DNA of 64,000 nucleotides from contig NZ_JAJAVH010000008.1 of NCBI RefSeq assembly GCF_020511115.1, forward strand, positions 186,001 through 250,000, given 5' to 3'. Origin of the DNA: Luteimonas panaciterrae. Its GTDB lineage: Bacteria > Pseudomonadota > Gammaproteobacteria > Xanthomonadales > Xanthomonadaceae. Position 1 is the first letter of the stretch; each line of letters opens with the position of its first letter. Made by a program: the position numbers and the translations under genes. Positions 1 through 9,781 of this stretch are shown here, piece after piece. Below the pieces are notes generated by a model. It was not told the DNA's origin, searched no databases, and worked only from the letters and a program-made list of their open reading frames with translations.

Positions 1-1515
1 GGTGAGGCTGAAGCTCGGGTCCATCGACGCACCGTAGCTGCCGTAGGCGTACTGCAGCAGCGCGGCCTTGCCGTTCTTCTCGAAGCCCTTCTTGTAGACG
101 ATCGAGACCGGAATCTTGGTGCCGTCGCGCGCCGTGGCCCACAGCCGCTCGGTCACATATTGCGACGGGTCGTAGCCGAGTACCGGCTGCTGTTTCAGCT
201 GGCGACGCTCGCCGGTCTGCGTGTTGAGTTCGTAGGTAGTGGCCGGCGTGGTCATCGAGGTGTAGCTGTAGCGCAGCCAGGGCGTATCGTACTCCGGGTT
301 GATGTCCAGGCTCATCGAATAGGCCGGCTCGTCGGCAGCGACGTGGCTTTCCTTGCCGTCGGCGGCGATCAGGCGGATACGCTCCAATGCATCAGAGCGC
401 TCGGCGATCGCGGTGAAACCGTCGAACAGGTCGAAGCCTTCGATGAAGACGTCGTCGCGATGCGCGATCCAGTCCTTCCAGTCCTTGCGCGAGGTGCTGC
501 CGTCGGGCGCCGTCACCAGCTTGAAGTTCTTGGCACCGTCGGCATTGGTGCGGATCACCCAGCGACCGCCCAGATGCTCGGCGTCGTACTCAACGTCGCG
601 TTCGCGCGGCGCCAGCACCGTGAATTTGTCGGGATCGGCGGCCGGCGCGCAACGCAGTTCGCTCGACACCGTGCTGCTGACGCCAATGCAGATGTACTTG
701 TCGTCGCGCGTGCGCGAGATGCCCATGTAGAAGCTGTCGTCCTTTTCCTCGTAGACCAGCTTGTCCTCGCTCGCCGGGGTGCCGAGGACGTGTTTTTTCA
801 CGCGCACGGTGAGCAGGGTTTCGGGATCGTTCTCGACGTAGAACAGCGTCTTGTTGTCATCGGCCCAGACCAGGTTGGGCGAGATGCCCTTGATCTCGTC
901 CGGATACAGCTCGCCGGTCTCCAGATTCTTGAACCGGATGTTGTACTGACGGCGGCCGACGGCATCCTCGGCCCAGGCGAGCAGCTTGTTGTCCTGGCTG
1001 ACTTCGTAGTCGCCGACGCTGAAGTAATCCTTGCCCTTCGCCATCGCATTGACGTCGAGCAGTACCTGCTCGCCGGTCTTGTCGGTCTGCTGGGTCGCGG
1101 CGAGCACGCTCAGCGGCGTGGTGCCGTCGGCATCCTTGCGGCGAGCGTGGATCGGATAGTCCTGGCCGGTCTCGAAACGCGTGTAGTACCAGTAGCCGCG
1201 CTCGCGGAACGGCACGGAACTGTCGTCCTGCTTGATGCGCGCCACGATCTCGTTGTAGAGCTTGTCCTGCAACGGCTTGAGCGGCGCCATCACCTGATCG
1301 ACGTAGGCGTTCTCCGCCTTCAGATACCCCAGCATGGCTTCGTTCTTGCGCGCGTCGTCGCGCAGCCAGTAGTACTCGTCCTGCCGTTCGGCACCGAACG
1401 GCGCCTTGACCGTGTGCGGCTTCTTCTCGACATCGGGCGGTGCGGGCAGTTCGGCGGCGGACAGATTCGTGGTCATCATGGAGACGGCGGCAAGAAGAAG
1501 GAGTGTCGGTTTCAT
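1..1515 (-). CDS. ptrB: Oligopeptidase B (S9A serine peptidase), N-terminal part; truncated by window edge
   Basis: The frame stays open from an ATG at 1515 to the window start (505 codons), so only the beginning of the protein is visible. The N-terminus (MKPTLLLLAAVSMM) looks like a signal peptide ending near AAE, so the enzyme is probably periplasmic. Next come the S9A N-terminal motif with YYWLRDD and a long beta-propeller region. The last visible residues, YAYGSYGASMDPSFS, are the typical lead-in to the catalytic hydrolase domain of oligopeptidase B, which cleaves short peptides after basic residues. The catalytic Ser, Asp and His lie outside the window. Oligopeptidase B fits better than prolyl oligopeptidase because of the YGSYG motif. 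It is not an operon partner of the next peptidase: 159 bp of repeat-like DNA separates them. Confidence 0.85.
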   Translation of the reverse strand, partial: MKPTLLLLAAVSMMTTNLSAAELPAPPDVEKKPHTVKAPFGAERQDEYYWLRDDARKNEAMLGYLKAENAYVDQVMAPLKPLQDKLYNEIVARIKQDDSSVPFRERGYWYYTRFETGQDYPIHARRKDADGTTPLSVLAATQQTDKTGEQVLLDVNAMAKGKDYFSVGDYEVSQDNKLLAWAEDAVGRRQYNIRFKNLETGELYPDEIKGISPNLVWADDNKTLFYVENDPETLLTVRVKKHVLGTPASEDKLVYEEKDDSFYMGISRTRDDKYICIGVSSTVSSELRCAPAADPDKFTVLAPRERDVEYDAEHLGGRWVIRTNADGAKNFKLVTAPDGSTSRKDWKDWIAHRDDVFIEGFDLFDGFTAIAERSDALERIRLIAADGKESHVAADEPAYSMSLDINPEYDTPWLRYSYTSMTTPATTYELNTQTGERRQLKQQPVLGYDPSQYVTERLWATARDGTKIPVSIVYKKGFEKNGKAALLQYAYGSYGASMDPSFSLT

Positions 1516-1674
1516 AGGTAGGGCTCGCGAGTGTGCGATGCAATGGTGTGTGGCCCCTCCCCCTGCTTGTAGGGGGCGGCTGGGAGGGTGCTGTGAGGGC
1601 GAAACGCCGAATTTGCCGCGCGAAAAGCCCCACCCCAGCCCTCCCTTCCATTCGGAAGGGAGAGAGCGGATTCC
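1516..1674. repeat. Intergenic repeat-like spacer with hairpin, probable terminator
   Basis: The spacer is rich in C-runs (cctccccctgc, ccaccccagccctccc) of the kind seen scattered in intergenic DNA of xanthomonads. A perfect 9-bp stem with a 4-nt loop lies at 1641-1662 (CTCCCTTCC-ATTC-GGAAGGGAG), directly downstream of the minus-strand prolyl oligopeptidase gene. It could act as that gene's terminator, although a long T-tract is missing. Confidence 0.45.
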
Positions 1675-3849
1675 TTACTTGGTCAGTTCCTTCCAGAGGA
1701 ATGTGTACGCCAGCGCGTTCATGTGTGCCTGCTGCGCGTTGTTCGCCGCGCCGCCATGCCCGCCTTCGATGTTCTCGTAATAGCGCACGTCCTTACTGGC
1801 GGCCTGCATCTTCGCCATCATCTTGCGCGCATGGCCGGGATGGACGCGGTCGTCCTTGGTGGAGGTCATGAAGATCGTCGGCGGGTAGGTCTTGGCCGGG
1901 TCGAACAGGTGATACGGCGAGAAGGTCTTGATGAAATTCCAGTCCGCCGTGTCCGGATCGCCGTACTCGGCCATCCACGAGGCGCCGGCCAGCAGATGGC
2001 TGTAGCGCTTCATGTCCAGCAGCGGCACCTGCACCACCACCGCGCCGAACAGCTCGGGATACTGCGTGAGCATGTTGCCCATCAGCAGGCCGCCGTTGCT
2101 GCCGCCCTGGATGCCCAGGTGCTTGGGTGAGGTGATCTTGCGTGCGACCAGATCCTGCGCGACCGCGGCGAAGTCCTCGTAGGCCTTGTGGCGCTTGGCC
2201 TTGAGCGCGGCCTGGTGCCAGCGCGGCCCGTATTCGCCGCCGCCGCGGATGTTGGCGAGCACGTAGACGCCGCCCTTCTCGAGCCAGCCCTTGCCGATGC
2301 CGCCGGAATAGGTCGGGGTCAGCGAGATCTCGAAACCGCCGTAGCCGTACAGCAGCGTGGGATTCGCGCCGTCGAGCTTCATGTCCTTGGGATGAATGAT
2401 GAAGTACGGCACCTTGGTGCCGTCTTTCGACGTGGCGAAATGCTGTTCGATCGCATCCTTCGAGGCGTCGAAGAAGACCGGCATCGACTTCAGCTTCTCG
2501 ATCCCGTTCGCCACGCCCGGATTGACCAGCATGAGCGTGGTCGGAGTGAGGAAGTCGGTGACGGTCATCCACACTTCATCGCTTTCGTCACTATCCACCG
2601 CACCGACGCCGACGGTGCCGTATTCGAGCGAGCCGACTTCGAGCGGCTCGGATTTCCAGCCACCTTCGCCGTGCTTGAGCAAGAACAGCTTGTTCTTGAC
2701 GTTGTCCAGGACGTTGAGCACCACCTGCGTCTTGGTCCAGGTGTAGCCGGCCAGCGACGTGGTATCGGTAGGCTCGAACAGCACATCGAAGTCGCGCTTG
2801 CCGGCCATGAAACCGTCGAGCTTGGTCGCCAGCAGCGAACCCGCCTTGTAGGTCTTGCCGCCCACGGCCCAAGGTTCGCGCAGCTCCAGCATCAGCCAGT
2901 CCTTGCGCACGCCCTTGTTGACCGAGTTCGGTACATCGATCTTGGTCAGCTTGCCGTCCTTGCCACGGAGATAGAGCTCGTCGTTGTAGAAGGCGATGGT
3001 GCGGCTGACGTAATCGCGCTCGTAGCCTGGCGTGTTGTCGTGAAAGGCCGCGATGTACATGTCTTCCGGCTTGCCTTCGTACACTACCTTGGCCGATTCG
3101 ATCGGCGTGCCGCGCTTCCACTCCTTGACGATGCGCGGATAGCCGGAGCTGGTCATCGAGCCGGGGCCGAAATCGGTAAAGACGTACACCGTGTCCTGGT
3201 CGATCCAGCCCAGCCCGCCCTTGGCCTCCTTGCGCTGGAAGCCGTCCTTCACCCACTCCTTGGTGGTGAGGTCGAATTCGCGGGTGACGTCGGCGTCGGA
3301 GCCGCCCGGCGAGAGCGCGATCAGGCAGCGCTTGTATTCGGGTTTGAAACAGTCGGCCCCATGCCAGACCCACTTGGCGTTCTCGGCCTTGTTGAGCGCG
3401 TCGAGGTCGATCACCGTCTCCCACTGCGGGTTCGGCTTGCGGTATTCCTCGAGCGTCGTGCGGCGCCACAGGCCGCGTTCGTGCTGCTTGTCTTTCCAGA
3501 AGTTGTAGTAGTAGTCGCCGATCTTCTCCACGCCGGGAATCTTGGCGTCGGAATCGAGGATGGCGCGGATGTCGCCCTCGAGCTTCTTGAACTCGGGCGT
3601 TGTCGTCAGTTCGGCCTCGGTCTTAGCGTTTTCGGCCTTGACCCACTCCAGCGCCTTGGCGTCCTCGACGCCTTCCAGCCACTGGTAAGCGTCGGCCTGT
3701 TGAGACTCAGCCTGTTGAGCGTCGGCAGCGCCGGCGTTTTGCATCGCATCCTCCTTCGTTTCGTTCCCGGAGGCTTGCGCAAAGGCGGGTGTGCCGGCAA
3801 CACCGGCGGCCAGGCTCGCGGCCAGGCAGAGTGACGACAACTTCGGCAT
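1675..3849 (-). CDS. Prolyl oligopeptidase family serine peptidase, exported
   Basis: This 724-residue S9 peptidase cleaves peptides after proline. Residues 1-24 (MPKLSSLCLAASLAAGVAG...AFA) form a Sec signal peptide, placing it in the periplasm. An N-terminal propeller lid is followed by the alpha/beta hydrolase domain from about residue 500. The catalytic triad is readable: Ser584 in GGSNGG, Asp667 in KDDRV and His698 in EGGHGG. A short Gln/Ala-rich linker (about 25-55) separates the signal peptide from the folded part. The length matches exported prolyl oligopeptidases of this lineage. It is transcribed alone in the same direction as the oligopeptidase B gene downstream. Confidence 0.93.
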   Translation of the reverse strand: MPKLSSLCLAASLAAGVAGTPAFAQASGNETKEDAMQNAGAADAQQAESQQADAYQWLEGVEDAKALEWVKAENAKTEAELTTTPEFKKLEGDIRAILDSDAKIPGVEKIGDYYYNFWKDKQHERGLWRRTTLEEYRKPNPQWETVIDLDALNKAENAKWVWHGADCFKPEYKRCLIALSPGGSDADVTREFDLTTKEWVKDGFQRKEAKGGLGWIDQDTVYVFTDFGPGSMTSSGYPRIVKEWKRGTPIESAKVVYEGKPEDMYIAAFHDNTPGYERDYVSRTIAFYNDELYLRGKDGKLTKIDVPNSVNKGVRKDWLMLELREPWAVGGKTYKAGSLLATKLDGFMAGKRDFDVLFEPTDTTSLAGYTWTKTQVVLNVLDNVKNKLFLLKHGEGGWKSEPLEVGSLEYGTVGVGAVDSDESDEVWMTVTDFLTPTTLMLVNPGVANGIEKLKSMPVFFDASKDAIEQHFATSKDGTKVPYFIIHPKDMKLDGANPTLLYGYGGFEISLTPTYSGGIGKGWLEKGGVYVLANIRGGGEYGPRWHQAALKAKRHKAYEDFAAVAQDLVARKITSPKHLGIQGGSNGGLLMGNMLTQYPELFGAVVVQVPLLDMKRYSHLLAGASWMAEYGDPDTADWNFIKTFSPYHLFDPAKTYPPTIFMTSTKDDRVHPGHARKMMAKMQAASKDVRYYENIEGGHGGAANNAQQAHMNALAYTFLWKELTK

Positions 3850-3960
3850 GGGCTCTCCAATCAGGATCGGGGTCTATTCGAGACCCGCGAACCTAACACA
3901 GGGCAGGCACCGCCCCGTTGTGCCGAAAGTGTGGTCGAGACCCGCTGTGACCCAGATTGC

Positions 3961-4341
3961 TCAGGCGGCCTGCGGCCACCGCTGCTGCGGCGCCGGCATC
4001 CTGCGGCGACGGGCCTGGACATGCGTGCGCGGACGCCGCCGTGCGCCGGATGCTGCCCCCGCAGCATGCGCCCGCGCGCGCGAACCGGCGGCCCGAACGA
4101 GCAGCAGGGTCGCCAGGCTGACGAGAGGCATGCCCACCAGCCACAAGGGCATCCAGCCCAAGGCCGCGCTGTCGCCGCGGGCGGCCGGCAACGACAGCAT
4201 GGCGATCACGCCGAGGAACACGGCGCCGAGCAGCCAGGACACGATCTGCGGGTCGACACGGGACGCCGCGACGTCGGCGATGTCCGGCGAATACGGGGAG
4301 GCTTCCGGGGAAACGAAGTGGCTGCGGCGGTTGGCGAGCAT
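3961..4341 (-). CDS. Hypothetical small membrane protein
   Basis: This 126-residue protein starts at an ATG preceded by an excellent ribosome-binding site (AAGGAG, spacing 7). An Asp/Ala-rich N-terminal segment is followed by two hydrophobic stretches, about residues 35-55 and 63-82. It ends in a long, very basic Arg-rich tail. It looks like a two-pass inner-membrane protein with a cytoplasmic basic tail. I do not recognise a characterised family, though similar short proteins occur in xanthomonads. No partner is apparent. Confidence 0.65.
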   Translation of the reverse strand: MLANRRSHFVSPEASPYSPDIADVAASRVDPQIVSWLLGAVFLGVIAMLSLPAARGDSAALGWMPLWLVGMPLVSLATLLLVRAAGSRARAHAAGAASGARRRPRTHVQARRRRMPAPQQRWPQAA

Positions 4342-4433
4342 GACGGCGCTCCTTGGATCGGGAGTGCAGGCTCGCCGGTCGTCATCTCACAGGCTGCGAT
4401 CCTTGCGCCGCCACCGAATTTCGTCGCGCGCCT

Positions 4434-5324
4434 TCAGTAACCGGCCGCATCCAGCGCCTTGCGCGTCTCGGCACGCCCGACCTCGATCGCCTCCTTGGCG
4501 CGCCAGAATTCGTAGAAATGACAGGTGTCGCGCGGAATCTCGATCACCAGCTCGGGCGGATCGAGCGCCAGCTGCACGCGCGCGAGCTGGCCCTGCATGG
4601 TGTCCAGCGACAGCCCCATGGTGTCGATCAAGCTTTTCTCGCCGGACGGATTGCCCATCCGTCCATCCAGCCAGCGCGTGAAACGCCGGCCGCGCGCCTG
4701 GGCGGGCGCGTCAGGCGCCTCGGCGAGCGTGCCGGGCGGCCGCTTCGGCCAACCGTTCATGTTCACCGCGATCAGCCGGTGCGCATCGGCCATGCGCGTG
4801 GCCGCGATCGGCAGCGGCGCGAGCAGGCCGCCGTCGACCAGCTCTCGGCCGTGCACCAGATGTGGCGTGAACAAGCCCGGGATGGCGAACGAGGCTCGCA
4901 GCGCGTCCCACAACGGACCGGTGCGCAGCCAGACCTCGCGCTGGCGCTCCAGATCCACCGCGACCGCGGTGAAGGACACCGGCAGCGATTCGATATCGGG
5001 ATTGCCGACCACCTCTCGCATCGCATCCACCAGGCGGTGGCCGTTGATCAGGCCGGGACGGCCGAGCACCGGATCGAGCAGGCGCAACACGTCCGCGCGC
5101 GTCTTCGCCTCCATGCCTTCGCGGAATTCGCGCAGACGGCCGGCCGCGAACACGCCACCGACCAGCGCGCCACTGGACGCGCCGGCGATCGCGACGATCT
5201 CGAAACCGCGCGCCTCCAGCTCCTCGATCACGCCGATCTGCGCGAGGCCGCGCGCGCCGCCCGCGCCGAGTGCGAGCGCGACCGGTTCGCGCTTGGCGAT
5301 CTTCGGCGGATCGGCGGCCGCCAC
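4434..5324 (-). CDS. Patatin-like phospholipase (RssA family)
   Basis: This 296-residue patatin-family lipid acyl hydrolase has a Ser-Asp dyad. The oxyanion-hole motif GAGGARG is at 20-26, the nucleophile elbow GASSG puts Ser at 50, and the DGG motif puts Asp at 164. There is no signal peptide, so it should be cytosolic or membrane-peripheral. The start is GTG, one base after the stop of the upstream WYL regulator gene, so the two genes form a translationally coupled pair with the regulator first. The physiological substrate cannot be read from the sequence. Confidence 0.88.
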   Translation of the reverse strand: MAAADPPKIAKREPVALALGAGGARGLAQIGVIEELEARGFEIVAIAGASSGALVGGVFAAGRLREFREGMEAKTRADVLRLLDPVLGRPGLINGHRLVDAMREVVGNPDIESLPVSFTAVAVDLERQREVWLRTGPLWDALRASFAIPGLFTPHLVHGRELVDGGLLAPLPIAATRMADAHRLIAVNMNGWPKRPPGTLAEAPDAPAQARGRRFTRWLDGRMGNPSGEKSLIDTMGLSLDTMQGQLARVQLALDPPELVIEIPRDTCHFYEFWRAKEAIEVGRAETRKALDAAGY

Positions 5325-5325
5325 G

Positions 5326-6294
5326 TCAGTTATCGTAGTTGCTCAGCGCCAGCGCCAGCAGCGAACGCGCCTGTTCGCGCAATGCCTTCGGCTCGATGAT
5401 CTCGGCGTCGCTGCCGTAGTGCAGCACGTCCATCAACAGTTCGCGCGCGGCGCTATAGGGAATCTTCAGTTCGTAGCGGCCATCGGGCAGGAAGCGCCCC
5501 TGCTGCTGCGAATGCCAGTGTTCGTCGGCCACCCAGCGCGCGGCCTTGGCGCTGAAGAGGATCGTGGCCACGCCCTTCGGCGGTCCAGAGAAGATGCCGT
5601 AGCTGCCAGCCAGATGACGATCGAGTTCGGCCTCGTCGATGTCGCGGGCGGGCGCGTCGAGCTGGCGCGCGCCGGCGATGCGATCGACCGAGAAGCTGCG
5701 CAGCGCCTCGCGATCATGATCCCAGGCGTCGAGATACCAGTTGTCGCGATAATGAGTGATGCGCTGCGGCGAGACCGTGCGCCGCGACTTCTCGTCGGTG
5801 GAGCGCGCGCGGTATTCGAAACTGAGCTGCTTGCGCGAGAGCACCGCCGAGCACACGGTGCGGAAGGCGTGCTCGTCCATGCGCCGGGTGCGGTGCGGAA
5901 TCACGCGCACGCGCTCCATCGGCCAGGCCTTGCCGGCGGCGTGCTCGGACAGCAGCTTCTCGATGCGTCCCTGCAACGGCGCCAATGCCGAGGACAGCAC
6001 GCCGCCGCCGCTGCGCGACAGCAATTGCTGCGCGGCGAGCAGTGCGTGCAGTTCGTCCGAGTTCAACCACAGGCCGGGCAATTCGAAACGGCCGCCTTCG
6101 TCGGCGTCGTAACGGAAGCCGGCTTCGCCGTCGCCGACCACCGGCGCCATCAGGCCATCGCGCAGGAAGGCCAGATCGCGGTAGACAGTGGCGCGCGAGC
6201 ATTCGAGTTCGTCCTGAAGCCGCACTACCGTCACCGGGTAGCGCGAAGTCTTCAGGATGCGGTGCAACGATAAGATGCGTTCGTAACGGTCCAT
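5326..6294 (-). CDS. HTH and WYL-domain transcriptional regulator
   Basis: This 322-residue protein has an N-terminal DeoR-type winged helix (residues 1-60, with the recognition segment SRATVYRDLAFL). A central WYL domain carries NWYLDAW near residue 190, and a WCX-type C-terminal domain follows. WYL domains bind ligands, often nucleic acids or nucleotides, and control repressors or activators. It is the first gene of a pair with the patatin phospholipase (1-bp gap), so it probably autoregulates both. A second WYL regulator of different sequence is encoded at 19.4-20.4 kb. Confidence 0.9.
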   Translation of the reverse strand: MDRYERILSLHRILKTSRYPVTVVRLQDELECSRATVYRDLAFLRDGLMAPVVGDGEAGFRYDADEGGRFELPGLWLNSDELHALLAAQQLLSRSGGGVLSSALAPLQGRIEKLLSEHAAGKAWPMERVRVIPHRTRRMDEHAFRTVCSAVLSRKQLSFEYRARSTDEKSRRTVSPQRITHYRDNWYLDAWDHDREALRSFSVDRIAGARQLDAPARDIDEAELDRHLAGSYGIFSGPPKGVATILFSAKAARWVADEHWHSQQQGRFLPDGRYELKIPYSAARELLMDVLHYGSDAEIIEPKALREQARSLLALALSNYDN

Positions 6295-6369
6295 TGTGAG
6301 TGCCGTAACCGGGTGGCGTCCGCCGATCCGCCTAGCATCGCATCGGCACGATCGACACCGCCAGTCCCA

Positions 6370-6717
6370 TTATTGTGACAGGCGGCCTTCTGCCGTCTTC
6401 TCCGCGAGATATTGGGCTGCCGCTCGTCCGACGAAGCTGCGGCCGGGGTTGTCGCTAGCGATCCAATCCTGCGGCGGAAATAGCGCGAACAGTCCAACTT
6501 TGACCAAGGTGGGCACTGCCAGCCGCAGTTCGTCCTCGATCTGGCCGCGCTCGCCGCGGTTGTAACGCTCGACGTTGTGCAGCATGGCGGCGACCGTGCC
6601 GGTCTGCACCGCGCTGCCGTCCTGCAGCCGCACCACCGGCAGCGATTCGCCATCGGCGACGATCTTGTGGTTGATCGCGCCCAGGCGATCGGTGTTCTCG
6701 GGGGAGGATGCCGACAC
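6370..6717 (-). CDS. DUF7709-type small protein
   Basis: This protein of about 115 residues reads from a GTG at 6717. The frame is open further upstream, but homologous-looking sequence begins only at PENTDRLGAIN, and a GGAA lies about 8 bases before the GTG. It contains the conserved-looking blocks LPVVRLQDGS, VQTGTVAAMLHN and PTLVKVGLFALFP, with NPGRSFVG near the C-terminus. That pattern is typical of a conserved cytosolic proteobacterial family of unknown function (recalled as DUF7709). It is divergent from soeA across about 200 bp. Confidence 0.7.
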   Translation of the reverse strand: MSASSPENTDRLGAINHKIVADGESLPVVRLQDGSAVQTGTVAAMLHNVERYNRGERGQIEDELRLAVPTLVKVGLFALFPPQDWIASDNPGRSFVGRAAAQYLAEKTAEGRLSQ

Positions 6718-6920
6718 GACGGTTTTCCGGCCAGGCGCGGATTGCGCACCTCGAAGAGATGACGCTCCACAGCGGCTTTTCAAGGACGCGATGGCGCCGC
6801 GCACGGATGCGCCCATGACGGCGCCCTCGCCCGCAGGCACAATATCGCGATGCAATCGCCAGCTCCGAACCGAGAATTCGGCCGCCAGCCCGACGCAGCC
6901 TGCACGGAGCCGGGCCGCGC

Positions 6921-9773
6921 ATGAAGCAGCCGGCCATCAACCTGTCGCCCTCGCCGGGTGATGAGGTCAAGACGACCACCTGCTACATGTGCGCCTGCCG
7001 TTGCGGGATCAAGGTTTGGCTCAAGGACGGGAAGATTCGCTACATCCAGGGCAATCCCGCGCATCCGGTGAACCGCGGCGTGCTGTGCGCGAAGGGCGCC
7101 TCCGGCATCATGCAGCACTACTCGCCGGCGCGGCTCGACAAGCCGCTGCTGCGCACGGGCGAGCGCGGCAGCGGCGAGTTCAAGGAAATCGAGTGGGAGG
7201 ACGCGCTGCAGATCGCCACCGAGTGGCTGCGGCCGATCCGCGAGCGCAATCCCGACGAACTGGCCTTCTTCACCGGCCGCGATCAGTCGCAGGCGCTGAC
7301 CGGTTGGTGGGCGCAGCAGTTCGGCACGGTCAACTATGCCGCGCACGGCGGCTTCTGCTCGGTGAACATGGCGGCCGGCGGGCTGTACACGCTCGGCGGC
7401 TCGTTTTGGGAGTTCGGCGAACCGGACTGGGATCACGCGCGCTACCTGATGCTGTGGGGCGTGGCCGAGGATCACGACTCCAACCCGATCAAGCTCGGCC
7501 TCGGCAAGTTGAAGGCACACGGCGCCAAGATCGTGGCGGTGAATCCGGTGCGCAGCGGCTACGGCGCGATCGCCGACGAATGGATCGGTATCCGTCCTGG
7601 CACCGATGGGCTGTTCGCGTTCGCGCTGATCCACGAATTGCTGCGCATGGACCGGATCGATCTCGACTACCTGGTGCGCTACGCCAACGCGCACTGGCTG
7701 GTGATCCGCAATCCCGGCGGCGCCGATGACGGACTGTTCGCACGCGATGCCGAAGGCAGGCCGCTGTGCTGGGATCGCAACACAAATGCCACGACCGACG
7801 CGAACGCCATCGACATCGCGCCCGCCGTCGTCGGCGAATACGACCTGCCTGACGGCCGCAAGACCGTCCCGGTCTTCCAGCTGATCGCCGAACGCTACCT
7901 CGATCCGCAATACGCGCCGGACAACGTCAGCGAACGCTGCGGCATCCCCGCCGACACCATCCGCCGCATCGCGCGCGAACTGGCCGAAGCCGCCTTCGAC
8001 AGCAATCTGACGCTGCCGACCGCCTGGACCGACGCCTGGGGCCGCGAACATACCGAAATGGTCGGCCGTCCCGTCGCCATGCACGCGATGCGCGGCATCA
8101 GCGCGCACAGCAACGGCTTCCACACCTGCCGCGCGCTGCATCTGCTGCAAGTGTTGCTCGGCGCGGTGGACGCTCCCGGCTCGTTCCGCTACCAGCCGCC
8201 GTATCCCAAACCGATTCCGCCGCCGAACCGCCCCGGCAAGGCACGCAAGGACAACGGCGCGCTCGACGCCCCGCCGCTCGGCTTCGTGCATTCGCCCGCC
8301 GATCTGCTGGTCGACGCCGAAGGCCAGCCGCGCCGCATCGACCACGCCTTCTCCTGGGCCTATCCGCTCTCTGCGCACGGCATGCTGCACACCGTGATCC
8401 GCAACGCCCATGCCGGTGATCCGTACCGCATCGATACGCTGCTGATGTTCATGGCCAACATGAGCTGGAACTCGGCGATGAACACCACCGAGACGATGCG
8501 CTGGCTCACCGACAAGGACGAGGACGGCGGCTACCGCATCCCGCGCATCATCTATTCCGATGCCTACGCCAGCGAAATGGTCGCCTACGCCGACCTGGTG
8601 CTGCCGGACACGACCTACCTCGAACGTTTCGACGCGATCAGCCTGCTCGACCGCCCCATCTCCGACGCCGACGGCGCCAGCGACGCGATCCGCCATCCCG
8701 TGCTCGACTCGGCGAAGCAACGCGAAGGGCGTGACGTGCGCGGCTTCCAGTCGGTGTTGCTCGAACTCGGCGCGCGCCTCGGCCTGCCCGGCATGACGCG
8801 TGAGGACGGCACGCCGATGTATCGCGACTACGCCGACTACATCGTCCGCCACGAACGCGCGCCCGGCGTCGGACTGCTCGCCGGCTGGCGCGGCGATGGC
8901 ACGCATCACGGCAAGGGCGCACCGAATCCGCAGCAGTTGCAGCGCTACATCGACAACGGCGGCTTCTGGCGCGAGGAGATTCCCGAACACGCGCGCTACT
9001 TCAAGATGGCCAACCGCGGTTATCTGGAATGGGCGCAGAAACTCGGCTTCGTCGGCTCGACCGAACCGATCGTGCTGCAGCTGTATTCGGAAATCCTGCA
9101 GACCTTCCGCCTCGCCGCGCAGGGCCACGGCGAGCGCCAGCCGCCGAAGGAACACCGCGAACGCATCGCCACCTACTTCGATCCGCTGCCGATCTGGTAT
9201 GAACCGTTCGAACACGACCAGACCAGCCGCGAGGCCTTCCCGCTCAACGCGGTAACGCAGCGGCCGATGTTCATGTACCACGCCTGGGGATCGCAGAACG
9301 CCTGGCTGCGCCAGATCACCGCGCGCAATTACTTGTACCTGCATCCCGACACCGGCGCGCACCACGGCATCGGCGACGAGGACTGGATCGAAATCACTTC
9401 GCACCACGGCAGCATCACCGTGCAGGCGAAATTCGCCGGCAACGTGCAGCCGGACACGGTGTGGACCTGGAACGCGATCGGCAAGCGCAAGGGCGCATGG
9501 CGCCTGGCGAAGGATGCGCCGGAAAGCAATCAGGGCTTCCTGTTGAATCACCTGATCTCCGACAAGCTGCCGCAGACCGACTACGCCAACGCCGATCCGG
9601 TCACCGGACAGGCGGCGTGGTTCGACCTGCGCGTGCGGATTCAAAAAAGCGAGCCTCGCAAGGTGGATGCCGTGCAGCAGTCCCAGCCGCAATTCCCATC
9701 GCTTCCGTTTGCCGCCGCCGACACGGCCCCCTTGCGTTACGGCGCCGATTTCAGAAAGCGGCCTAACCGATAA
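6921..9773 (+). CDS. soeA: Molybdopterin oxidoreductase, SoeA-type sulfite dehydrogenase catalytic subunit
   Basis: This 950-residue member of the DMSO-reductase superfamily has an N-terminal [4Fe-4S] site with Cys21, Cys24, Cys28 and Cys56. A bis-MGD-binding core follows, and a probable molybdenum-ligand Cys sits in HGGFCSVN. There is no Tat signal, so the enzyme stays in the cytoplasm, as known for SoeA of purple sulfur bacteria, which oxidises sulfite to sulfate. The N-terminus (CYMCACRCGIKVWLKDGKIR) is very like that family. An iron-sulfur subunit follows after 8 bp, then a DmsC-like anchor, giving the soeABC order. Other members of the superfamily (thiosulfate, polysulfide or DMSO reductases) are possible but less likely without Tat export. 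Confidence 0.8.
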   Translation: MKQPAINLSPSPGDEVKTTTCYMCACRCGIKVWLKDGKIRYIQGNPAHPVNRGVLCAKGASGIMQHYSPARLDKPLLRTGERGSGEFKEIEWEDALQIATEWLRPIRERNPDELAFFTGRDQSQALTGWWAQQFGTVNYAAHGGFCSVNMAAGGLYTLGGSFWEFGEPDWDHARYLMLWGVAEDHDSNPIKLGLGKLKAHGAKIVAVNPVRSGYGAIADEWIGIRPGTDGLFAFALIHELLRMDRIDLDYLVRYANAHWLVIRNPGGADDGLFARDAEGRPLCWDRNTNATTDANAIDIAPAVVGEYDLPDGRKTVPVFQLIAERYLDPQYAPDNVSERCGIPADTIRRIARELAEAAFDSNLTLPTAWTDAWGREHTEMVGRPVAMHAMRGISAHSNGFHTCRALHLLQVLLGAVDAPGSFRYQPPYPKPIPPPNRPGKARKDNGALDAPPLGFVHSPADLLVDAEGQPRRIDHAFSWAYPLSAHGMLHTVIRNAHAGDPYRIDTLLMFMANMSWNSAMNTTETMRWLTDKDEDGGYRIPRIIYSDAYASEMVAYADLVLPDTTYLERFDAISLLDRPISDADGASDAIRHPVLDSAKQREGRDVRGFQSVLLELGARLGLPGMTREDGTPMYRDYADYIVRHERAPGVGLLAGWRGDGTHHGKGAPNPQQLQRYIDNGGFWREEIPEHARYFKMANRGYLEWAQKLGFVGSTEPIVLQLYSEILQTFRLAAQGHGERQPPKEHRERIATYFDPLPIWYEPFEHDQTSREAFPLNAVTQRPMFMYHAWGSQNAWLRQITARNYLYLHPDTGAHHGIGDEDWIEITSHHGSITVQAKFAGNVQPDTVWTWNAIGKRKGAWRLAKDAPESNQGFLLNHLISDKLPQTDYANADPVTGQAAWFDLRVRIQKSEPRKVDAVQQSQPQFPSLPFAAADTAPLRYGADFRKRPNR

Positions 9774-9781
9774 CTTGGCTG

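Noticed and set aside
6780..9692. 970-codon open frame antisense to soeA
   Set aside because: It mirrors the codon structure of soeA in GC-rich DNA. Its translation is Arg/Val/His-rich without motifs, whereas the plus strand has clear molybdoenzyme motifs.
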